64,000 nucleotides of DNA from DASQDN01 sp963833675 (GTDB lineage: Bacteria > Acidobacteriota > Terriglobia > Bryobacterales > Bryobacteraceae): contig CAWHYW010000021.1 in assembly GCA_963833675.1 (NCBI GenBank), forward strand, positions 57,659 to 121,658. Reading direction: 5' to 3'. Positions within the stretch are counted from its first letter, which is position 1. The number at the start of each line of letters is the position of its first letter. Below, in pieces: positions 38,320 to 45,473 of this stretch. The translations under genes and the position numbers were made by a program. The notes under the pieces were generated by a model. It was not told the DNA's origin, made no database searches, and saw only the letters and a program-made list of their open reading frames with translations.

Positions 38320-38664
38320 ATGGAACTGTCGATTCGAACACGTGCGATTGAAGCCACTGATGAACTTCGTGAGCTCATAGAGAGGCGATTGCAGTACGCC
38401 TTGGACGTATTCAAAGATCGAATTGAGTCCGTCTCCGTCTATCTGATGGATCTCAACGGTCCACGCCGCGGAATCGATAAGCTCTGCCAGATAACTGTTC
38501 GAGTGCGCGGGGTCGGTGATCTGGGCGTCCTGGAAAAAGGCGCCACACCAGCGAAGGCGCTGAGTCGCGCGGCCGGCCGCGTGAAATATAGAGTTTCGGA
38601 AGCGCTTCGCCGATCCATCCGTTCGTCTGTCGAATCCATTCGGACGAACTCGGAAGCGGCCTGA
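38320..38664 (+). CDS. hpf: ribosome hibernation promoting factor (HPF/sigma-54 modulation family)
   Basis: 114 residues from the ATG at 38320, with AAAGG at 38306-38310 as ribosome binding site; a longer frame upstream lacks one. The single S30AE-type domain shows MELSIRTRAIEATDELREL, the strand IESVSVYLMDLNG, CQITVRVRGVGDLGVLEKG and the last helix ALSRAAGRVKYRVSEALRR. It is the short form without the long C-terminal dimerisation domain. HPF binds the 30S decoding site and dimerises or silences ribosomes in starvation. A strong terminator follows. Confidence 0.75.
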   Translation: MELSIRTRAIEATDELRELIERRLQYALDVFKDRIESVSVYLMDLNGPRRGIDKLCQITVRVRGVGDLGVLEKGATPAKALSRAAGRVKYRVSEALRRSIRSSVESIRTNSEAA

Positions 38665-38679
38665 CTCGCGAATCCATTC

Positions 38680-38713
38680 GGAGCCGCCGCACTATCGGGC
38701 GGCTCCTTTTTTT
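38680..38713 (+). terminator. rho-independent terminator after hpf
   Basis: A perfect 9-bp stem GGAGCCGCC/GGCGGCTCC with a 9-base loop (38689-38697) followed by seven T (38707-38713). It lies between the convergent hpf and Rnk-like genes. Confidence 0.9.
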
Positions 38714-38722
38714 CGGCCTTAA

Positions 38723-39142
38723 CTAGGCAGCAGACGCGCCTTTCGCCTCCGGCTGATAGATAATCTCCAGCACCTTCAACCGTCGCTTGCCGCGAGGCAC
38801 GGACCAGTTGATCGTATCTCCGGCGCGATATCCGAGCAATGCCGTCCCGAGCGGCGCCAGCACGGAGAGCGGATCAGCCGAGCTGTGAGTCCTGGTGTTC
38901 GGATACACTACTTCGTACTCAAAGACTCTCCCGTTATCGAGGTCCATAATCCGCACCTGCGAATTCAGGGTAATCACGTCGCGAGGAATCTTCTTCGCAT
39001 CCACAACGTGGGCGCGGTCCAGTTCTTCTTCCAATGCGGCGAGGTTCCGGGTATCCGCCGTGACGGAGGCTTGCAGGTTCTCGACAAGTTGGCGAAGCCG
39101 TTGCATGTCTTCATTTGTAACGTAAATGCGATTTCGCATCAT
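38723..39142 (-). CDS. Rnk/GreA-family transcription elongation factor-like protein
   Basis: 139 residues. A short N-terminal coiled-coil (NEDMQRLRQLVENLQASVTA) is followed by a GreA/GreB C-terminal FKBP-like domain (ITLNSQVRIMDLDNGRVFEYEVVYP, SVLAPLGTALLGYRAGDTINW). The coiled coil is short and lacks the long hairpin of GreA, which fits Rnk-type regulators that bind RNA polymerase without cleavage activity. GGAG lies 6 bp before the ATG at 39142. It converges on hpf, another starvation-linked gene. Confidence 0.75.
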   Translation of the reverse strand: MMRNRIYVTNEDMQRLRQLVENLQASVTADTRNLAALEEELDRAHVVDAKKIPRDVITLNSQVRIMDLDNGRVFEYEVVYPNTRTHSSADPLSVLAPLGTALLGYRAGDTINWSVPRGKRRLKVLEIIYQPEAKGASAA

Positions 39143-39286
39143 TGAGTTCTCCTCTTATGTGGAATGCCGAGTGGAATGCCCCGAGCGGACTTAACTACGA
39201 ATCACTGCACTTACAGTGCCAATCTCCTCAATAGCTGCGAGCCCGCGGAAGGTTGGGTTACGCTCGAATGATAAGGAGTGGCATTG

Positions 39287-40276
39287 ATGCGGAGAGCGGC
39301 GGTATCCGCGATGATCGTTGCGATCGCGGTTTGCCTGTATCTCACACCGATCGATCGGACGGTTCTTGCCCGTCTCTACTGCGTGCCCGTCGTGGTGGCC
39401 GCTCTCTACGATGGCTGGCGCGGAGGTGGCCTCGCCGCTTTGCTCGCCGGAGCCACGCTGCTGCCACTCCCGATCGATTCCTATATCGAAGTGCCCTCGC
39501 TATTCGGTCTTGCCCTGATCATCGGCTGGTACACGGATCGGGAGCGCGATCGAGCAAGCAAATACCAGGAACTGCATATCAACTTCGAAGGAATGAAGCG
39601 CGCCGAGCGGCTTTCCGCGATCGGCCAGCTCTCGGCTGGGCTCGCCCACGAAATTCGTAATCCGCTCGCCAGCATTGCTGGAGCCGCGTCTATCCTGCGT
39701 CGGAATGAACCTCTCGACGCCAAGGCCTCGAAGTGTCTCGACATCATCGATAGCGAATGCAAACGACTGAACGGACTCCTGACCACGTTCCTCAATTTTG
39801 CGGGCCCGCGGCCGCCGAAGCTGCAGCCCGTGCGCCTCGACTCGATTCTTGACAGCGTCATCGCGCTCGCGCAGCATGCCATCGGACGGAAGAACATCGA
39901 TTTCCGGCGGCGCCTCAATGCTGATCTGCCGCCCATCGACTGCGATCCCGAGCAGATGACGCAGGTTCTCCTGAATCTTGTCATCAATGCCACCGAAGCC
40001 AGCAGTGAAGGTTCCGTGGTAACGCTCGCGGCGGATCAGAACGAAGAAGCGACAATGATTCGTGTCATTGATGAAGGCTCCGGAGTTGCGCCGGAAGATG
40101 TCGAGAAACTTTTCGACCCTTTCTTCACCACCAAGGAAACGGGCACTGGTCTGGGCTTGCCGGTGGCGCACCAGATCGTGGGTCAAATGGGCGGACAATT
40201 GACCGCGCATCGCAATCGGGATGGAGGAATGACATTCTCCATCGCCTTCCCCCTCAAGCAGCACACGCCAAGATGA
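39287..40276 (+). CDS. NtrB-type sensor histidine kinase
   Basis: The ATG at 39287 is chosen because AAGGAG (39273-39278) lies 8 bp before it; the upstream GTG would overlap that site. About 329 residues: three to four membrane segments in the first 80 residues (DUF4118-like: YCVPVVVAALYDGWRGGGLAALLAGA), then H box LSAGLAHEIRNPLASI, N box LLNLVINATEAS, and G boxes IDEGSGVAPEDVEKLFDPFFTTKE and GTGLGLPVAHQIV. These are the NtrB/AtoS type. The stop overlaps the ATG of the sigma-54 regulator, its evident partner. Confidence 0.85.
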   Translation: MRRAAVSAMIVAIAVCLYLTPIDRTVLARLYCVPVVVAALYDGWRGGGLAALLAGATLLPLPIDSYIEVPSLFGLALIIGWYTDRERDRASKYQELHINFEGMKRAERLSAIGQLSAGLAHEIRNPLASIAGAASILRRNEPLDAKASKCLDIIDSECKRLNGLLTTFLNFAGPRPPKLQPVRLDSILDSVIALAQHAIGRKNIDFRRRLNADLPPIDCDPEQMTQVLLNLVINATEASSEGSVVTLAADQNEEATMIRVIDEGSGVAPEDVEKLFDPFFTTKETGTGLGLPVAHQIVGQMGGQLTAHRNRDGGMTFSIAFPLKQHTPR

Positions 40277-41679
40277 ACGATTCCATTCTTGTGGTTGACG
40301 ATGATGAGAACCTCCGCTGGGTAACGCAAACCCAGCTTGAGGATGCGGGCTATAACGTGACGACCGTCGCCAACGGCGAAGCCGCACTTAGCGCCCTCGA
40401 CAAGCAGCTCCCTTCTCTCGTGTTGACCGATTTGAAAATGCCGGGCATGTCCGGTATCGAACTGCTGGAGCAGATTCGCCTGCGTGAACCGGATCTGCCG
40501 GTCGTCATGATAACGGCGTTCGGCACAATCCAAAGCGCCGTGCAAGCGGTAAAGGCCGGAGCCTACGATTACTTGACCAAACCCATCGATCAGGAAGACT
40601 TGCTCCTCGTCGTCAACCGCGCACTGGAGCGCCGGAAGCTCGTCGATGAAGTCACGAATCTCCGTCAGAACCTGGACCGGAAGTACGGGTTTGAGAACAT
40701 CATCGGCCACTCCGAAGCTTTACTTTCAGTCCTCGAGATGGCGGCTCGCGCAGCGCGAACGAACTCTACCATCCTGATCAATGCCGAAACCGGCACGGGA
40801 AAGGAACTGCTCGCCCGGGCGATCCACTACAACAGCCGTCGCAAGGACAAGCCTTTCGTCACCATAAATTGCGGAGCCATTCCAAAGGACTTGCTCGAAT
40901 CCGAACTTTTCGGTCACGTCAAGGGTTCCTTCACCGGGGCCATGGCGCACAAGCGAGGACGCATCGAACTCGCGCATAACGGAACACTGTTCCTCGACGA
41001 AATCGGCGAGATGACGCTCGAGCTTCAGGTTAAAATGCTCCGACTCATTCAGCAGGGCGAAATCGAAAAGATTGGCGCAACCGAACCGAACAAGGTCGAT
41101 GTCAGGATCATTGCAGCCACGCACCGAAACCTTCAGGCCATGATCGAGGATGGAACGTTTCGGGAAGATCTGTATTATCGCCTTGCTGTGATTCCCCTCG
41201 AACTGCCGCCTCTCCGCGAGCGGGCCGAAGATATTCCCGAGCTTGTGCAGCACTTCTTTTTACAGACCAGGGAGAGAGTCGGAAGGCCTGATGTAGTGCT
41301 GCCGCAGCAGTTGCTGAAATACTTCCAGAACTATCGGTGGCCTGGCAACGTCCGAGAACTCGAGAATGTCATCGAACGGATCGTCGTGCTCGCGCGAGGC
41401 CCAGAAATTCAGATCAGCGACCTGCCGGAGCACCTCAGACGAGAACATGTTTCCGTCGACACGCTCAGCCTCGATCTGCCACAGCAAGGTGTAAGCCTGG
41501 AGGCAGTTGAAAAAGAGCTGTTGCTCCGTGCGCTCCACAGGTTCAACTGGAACCAGACGCACGCCGCGAAGTATCTGGATATAAGCCGCAAGGCCTTGAC
41601 CTACCGGATGGAAAAGCATGGGATCCGGCGCGGCTCCGGCTCAGACGAAAAAGAGGATATCGAACCCGAGCCGCGATAA
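40273..41679 (+). CDS. NtrC-family sigma-54-dependent response regulator
   Basis: 468 residues: receiver (Asp53 in LVLTDLKMPG), AAA+ domain with Walker A ETGTGKELLARAI, the sigma-54 contact loop as GSFTGA, Walker B GTLFLDEIGEM, arginine finger region FREDLYYRLAVIPLELPPLRER, and a Fis-type DNA-binding end (NQTHAAKYLDISRKALTYRMEKHGI). It activates sigma-54 promoters when phosphorylated by the partner kinase directly upstream. GSFTGA in place of the common GAFTGA is an allowed variant. Confidence 0.92.
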   Translation: MNDSILVVDDDENLRWVTQTQLEDAGYNVTTVANGEAALSALDKQLPSLVLTDLKMPGMSGIELLEQIRLREPDLPVVMITAFGTIQSAVQAVKAGAYDYLTKPIDQEDLLLVVNRALERRKLVDEVTNLRQNLDRKYGFENIIGHSEALLSVLEMAARAARTNSTILINAETGTGKELLARAIHYNSRRKDKPFVTINCGAIPKDLLESELFGHVKGSFTGAMAHKRGRIELAHNGTLFLDEIGEMTLELQVKMLRLIQQGEIEKIGATEPNKVDVRIIAATHRNLQAMIEDGTFREDLYYRLAVIPLELPPLRERAEDIPELVQHFFLQTRERVGRPDVVLPQQLLKYFQNYRWPGNVRELENVIERIVVLARGPEIQISDLPEHLRREHVSVDTLSLDLPQQGVSLEAVEKELLLRALHRFNWNQTHAAKYLDISRKALTYRMEKHGIRRGSGSDEKEDIEPEPR

Positions 41680-41803
41680 CTGCGCCCTTATGCGCATCGC
41701 TGCCCGAAAACAGGCGCCTTCGTTGCCCAAAACACCCAAAATCTCCCTTGGCAAGCAAAGTGCATCTTAAATCGCCGGAAGTAACGCGAGGAGGGTCGAC
41801 GTA

Positions 41804-42706
41804 ATGTGGAAAGTGCTGGCTCCGGTGGATTTGCGGTTTGATACCGAACCGCAAGTGGAATACGCCGCAGGCGTGGCGGGCGTTCTTGGCGCAGAACTGA
41901 ACCTCTTACACGTCTCGACAGCCCGGTGGTATCAGCATTCTCACCGGCTAGGATGGCCGCCCAGCGCCTGGGGCTCGCGGACGCCTGACCTCGACATCCA
42001 TCGTCTGGTGCTCGCCGGACCAGTGCCCGAAACGGTTGCCCGCTACGCGGACCATATCGACGCGGACCTGCTGCTGATAACCACCCGCACGTACAGCTCA
42101 CGTACTCGGCCGTGGCGAAGATCCATGACGGCGGAGATCATGAAGGCAACTCGGCGTCCCGTCTTGATCAGGAAGGAAATCGATGCAGATCTCGGCGGTT
42201 GCTTCGGCAGCCGGCAAATTCTTTGCGTGGTTGGATTGGACGGCCAGGATGCGGGCGTCCTTTCTCACGCGCAGGATCTCGCAGTGAGAACCAGGGCCGA
42301 ATTGATCTTCCTTCACGTCGTACCTCCGGTAAGCGAAGGACTTCTCGCTTACGGACTGGCAAACTTCAGCTCCCGGCCCCTCTCCGCGGAATTCGCTGCG
42401 CAGAGACTTGCCGAACTGACGAGGAACATGCATGTTTCGGTTCGGAGTTTTATAAAGACAGGATCGGCCACGAAATGCATCGCCTCTGCGGCCCGAGAGA
42501 ATGCTGCCGATCTGGTGCTTACCGCGCGGATGATACCCGGCTCAGGCTTTGAGCGAAGCGGCGCATATACCGCCGATCTCCGAGCTACTCTTTCCGCTTT
42601 GAATTGTCCTCTTCTGACCGTGCCTCTACGTCGGCAGCCCGCGTTTACAGTTCCCGATCCGATCGAGGATGGACAAGTCATGCTATCGGAGACTCACGGC
42701 AGGTAG
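41804..42706 (+). CDS. universal stress protein with two Usp domains
   Basis: 300 residues from ATG 41804, with GAGGAGGG at 41788-41795 upstream. The first Usp domain covers about 1-135 (MWKVLAPVDLRF ... DADLLLITTRTYSS ... RRPVLIRKE) and the second about 145-285 (ILCVVGLDGQDAGVLSHAQDLA ... AADLVLTARMIPGSGFERSGAYTADLRA ... CPLLTVPL). Usp proteins bind nucleotides or partners and rise under stress. It is 124 bp after the NtrC gene and 42 bp before the LytS gene, so it may be part of the same regulated cluster. Confidence 0.8.
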   Translation: MWKVLAPVDLRFDTEPQVEYAAGVAGVLGAELNLLHVSTARWYQHSHRLGWPPSAWGSRTPDLDIHRLVLAGPVPETVARYADHIDADLLLITTRTYSSRTRPWRRSMTAEIMKATRRPVLIRKEIDADLGGCFGSRQILCVVGLDGQDAGVLSHAQDLAVRTRAELIFLHVVPPVSEGLLAYGLANFSSRPLSAEFAAQRLAELTRNMHVSVRSFIKTGSATKCIASAARENAADLVLTARMIPGSGFERSGAYTADLRATLSALNCPLLTVPLRRQPAFTVPDPIEDGQVMLSETHGR

Positions 42707-42748
42707 AGCGGGGAGTCTCCGGGCGTGCGATAGTGGGATCGCAGCCCA

Positions 42749-44629
42749 ATGCCGTCATCCGTGGCGAGCTACGAACCTCTTTTAATCAACACCGTAGGCC
42801 ATTCCGCGGGCGCTCTGATCTTCGGCATCTTCTTATACCTGTTCCTGCGCGATGCCAAAGGCGCCCGGCTTGGAAGGAGCGCGATGCCGGCTATGGCGGC
42901 CGCGCTCGCAATGCTGTGGAATCTGGGCTCGCTCGTCGTGCTTGCGTGTGCGGCGAACGGATCGGCACAGACCGAATCCGCTGCTTCTTTCAGCTTCATC
43001 GTCCTGAGCTTGCTGCCTGCCGTTCTGTTCAACATTGCGCTCCAGGAACGCCTCACATCGCTTGCCCGCGCCGGATACGTCGTAAGCGCCGCCGCCGTCA
43101 TCATGCACGTCGCAGAGATCTTCGCGCCGCGTGCCCAACTCCACGAGCTTGGATTATTACTGGTCAGCCTCGGCTTTGGATCTTTGACCGCTATCGCCGT
43201 GATAATGCTTTCGAGAGAAGGACACTCGGCGTCGGCGCGAGCTCGACAGCGCATCCTCGCAGCAATGTCTCTGTTCCTCCTTGCGACATCATTCCTGCAC
43301 TTCGGCGGCACGCACGCGCACGCGTGGTCGGAAGAGATCGCGTTGCACCATGCGGGCATTCCCATTGCCCTATACGTGCTCTTGCAGGATTACCGCTTTC
43401 TTCTGCTCGATGCATTTGTGCGCTTTCTGGCCAACACTATCCTTGCGGCAGCGATGACTCTGGGCTCCATCGGCCTCAACGAGCACCTTCATTTCGTCGA
43501 GCGAGCTTCGGCGAATGGATTCACCCAGGGACTCCTGATCGTCGGAGGCTGCGTCGGCCTTATCGTGTTCTCGCAATTGCGATTGATCGTCCAACACTGG
43601 CTCACCCAGGTCGTCTTTCGGAGGCCCGCCCTGGATCGCGAGATCCAGAGAATGCTCGCCGCGCCTAATCGTTTTACAACCGAACGCGAGACTCTCAACG
43701 AATCCGGAAGAGCCATCGCCGAGTTTGCCGGCGCTGAGCGCTGTGAGCTTCGCCAAGTTGAGACCCTGACCACTAATGGAGGTGAGCTTCTTCTGCCGCA
43801 GCCTGTCACCGCTGTCGGCCAGTGGGGCCTGACACCGGAAGATCGCTGGGTGGAAGCCATCGTTCCGTTTCGATTTTCTCGAGGCGATGCAGTGCTTCTT
43901 CTTCTCGGCCGTCGCGCCGGCGGCAGACGCTATTTGAGCGAGGACCTCCAGAATTTGGCACAGCTTTCTCTTGTTGCTGCGGGGCAGGTGGAACGGTTCC
44001 GGTCCGGTGAGATCCAGCGTCTGGCGTCCGATGCCGAGATGCGAGCGCTGCAGGCCCAGATTAATCCTCACTTTCTGTTCAATTCTCTGAATGCCCTCTA
44101 CGGCGCCATTCCGCGCCATGTCGAAGGCGCCCGCCGGACCGTGCTGAACCTGGCCGAAATCTTCCGCTACTTCCTGCAAACCGACAAGGCGCTCATTCCG
44201 ATATCGGAAGAGATCCGCATCGTAAAGGCATATCTTGAAATCGAGAAACTCCGCTTGGGCGACAGACTCGAGACCGAGATCGCTATCGATCAAGAAGTGG
44301 AACAGATTCGTATACCAGCGCTTTGCATTCAGCCACTGGTTGAAAATGCGGTGAAGCACGGCGTAGCGCACAAGACTGGGCCGGGCAAAGTCCGAGTGTC
44401 AGTCCGGGATCAAGGACAGCGCCTACAGATCAGTGTCAGCGATACCGGGGCCGGCTTTGATCCCGACAGCGAGCCTCAGCCCCGGGCGGGATCGGGTGTC
44501 GGATTCCAGAATGTACAGCAGAGATTGAGATTATGCTACGGAGAACGATCGAAGCTTCGTGTGGATGCAGGCGAGATGGGAACTACGGTTTCCTTTATCA
44601 TCCCTGCCCCGGAAGCTAGCTGGCAATGA
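42749..44629 (+). CDS. LytS/YehU-type sensor histidine kinase
   Basis: 626 residues. About eight membrane segments lie in the first 290 residues. A GAF-like region follows (AEFAGAERCELRQVETL ... VEAIVPFRFSRGDAVLLLLG), then His_kinase signature LQAQINPHFLFNSLNAL, and an ATPase domain with VENAVKHGVAHKTG and SDTGAGFDP, ending GSGVGFQNVQQRLRL. This is the LytS type that pairs with LytTR regulators. It overlaps the next gene by ATGA. Confidence 0.85.
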   Translation: MPSSVASYEPLLINTVGHSAGALIFGIFLYLFLRDAKGARLGRSAMPAMAAALAMLWNLGSLVVLACAANGSAQTESAASFSFIVLSLLPAVLFNIALQERLTSLARAGYVVSAAAVIMHVAEIFAPRAQLHELGLLLVSLGFGSLTAIAVIMLSREGHSASARARQRILAAMSLFLLATSFLHFGGTHAHAWSEEIALHHAGIPIALYVLLQDYRFLLLDAFVRFLANTILAAAMTLGSIGLNEHLHFVERASANGFTQGLLIVGGCVGLIVFSQLRLIVQHWLTQVVFRRPALDREIQRMLAAPNRFTTERETLNESGRAIAEFAGAERCELRQVETLTTNGGELLLPQPVTAVGQWGLTPEDRWVEAIVPFRFSRGDAVLLLLGRRAGGRRYLSEDLQNLAQLSLVAAGQVERFRSGEIQRLASDAEMRALQAQINPHFLFNSLNALYGAIPRHVEGARRTVLNLAEIFRYFLQTDKALIPISEEIRIVKAYLEIEKLRLGDRLETEIAIDQEVEQIRIPALCIQPLVENAVKHGVAHKTGPGKVRVSVRDQGQRLQISVSDTGAGFDPDSEPQPRAGSGVGFQNVQQRLRLCYGERSKLRVDAGEMGTTVSFIIPAPEASWQ

Positions 44630-45375
44630 AAACCCTCATTGTGGATGACGAACCGCTTGCACGGAAGGTTCTCCGCGAGGAATTGGAGCTTTTGCCGAAG
44701 ATCGAGATCGTGGGCGAGGCGGACGCAGGGGAAACTGCTCTCAGCCTCATCGAATCGCTTCGTCCTGACCTCGTTTTTCTTGACTTGCAGATGCCGGGAA
44801 TTGGCGGATTCGACGTCATCCGCCGCCTCGGTTCGGGGCCTCTTCCGGTTGTAATCGTCATCACCGCTTACGATCAGTACGCCATCCGTGCCTTCGAGGC
44901 CGGGGCTGTCGACTACCTTCTCAAGCCGGTCGGCCACGAACGTCTCCTCACTGCGGTACAGCGAGCCGAGCGACTTTCCTACAACCCCGCCGAAGTCGCG
45001 GAGCACTTGGCTCATCTTCAGCAGATCGCGGATGAGCGCGGGAGCATGCCTCGCAAGATCGTGGCCCGGGCAGGCGATGAGTATTTCCTTCTCACTCCCG
45101 ACGAGGTGCTTGCCTTCCAGGCTGAGGGCGACCTGGTTTGGATCGTCACCGCCAAGCGTAAATATCTCTCGACTCTGTCTCTGCGCACGCTGCAGGAGAA
45201 ACTCGCCGGGAACTCATTTCAGCGGGTCCATCGAAATGCTCTTGTCAACGTCAATCACGTCCGCAAAATGAGCGCTCTTAGCAGCCAGCGATGGTTGCTG
45301 ACCATGGACAATAATCAGGAATTCATCGTCAGCAAACGGCAGGCCAAGGCCGTGCGTGGTCTCCTGAGCTGGTAG
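44626..45375 (+). CDS. LytTR-family response regulator
   Basis: 249 residues: receiver domain (VDDEP at 6-10, Asp53 in LVFLDLQMPGIG, Lys in YLLKPVGHERL) and C-terminal LytTR DNA-binding domain (KIVARAGDEYFLLTPDEVLAFQAEGD ..., FQRVHRNALVNVNHVRKM, FIVSKRQAKAVRGLL). It is the partner of the overlapping LytS-type kinase. The TonB receptor gene begins about 100 bp downstream on the same strand and is the nearest candidate target. Confidence 0.9.
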   Translation: MKTLIVDDEPLARKVLREELELLPKIEIVGEADAGETALSLIESLRPDLVFLDLQMPGIGGFDVIRRLGSGPLPVVIVITAYDQYAIRAFEAGAVDYLLKPVGHERLLTAVQRAERLSYNPAEVAEHLAHLQQIADERGSMPRKIVARAGDEYFLLTPDEVLAFQAEGDLVWIVTAKRKYLSTLSLRTLQEKLAGNSFQRVHRNALVNVNHVRKMSALSSQRWLLTMDNNQEFIVSKRQAKAVRGLLSW

Positions 45376-45382
45376 CCGCCTA

Positions 45383-45406
45383 CGGCAGTTTTCAGTCCGT
45401 CTGCCG
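45383..45406 (+). other. inverted repeat after the LytTR gene
   Basis: CGGCAG-N12-CTGCCG in the gap between the LytTR regulator and the receptor gene. It lacks a T-run, so it is either a weak terminator or a protein-binding site. Confidence 0.3.
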
Positions 45407-45473
45407 CTGGAAATAGATCGCTGATGGCCGCGAGGTAGGAGATTTTCGGTGATTGAACTCACAATGGGATGAC

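Noticed and set aside
39500..40387. Long frame antisense to the NtrB-type kinase
   Set aside because: It is the mirror of a strongly recognisable kinase gene and has no motifs of its own.
42604..43668. 354-residue plus frame overlapping the LytS gene start
   Set aside because: Arg-rich, low-complexity translation typical of an off-frame reading; it conflicts with the membrane-rich LytS frame.
43370..44371. Long frame antisense to the LytS-type kinase
   Set aside because: It is a shadow of GC-rich coding sequence; the sense frame has all kinase motifs.
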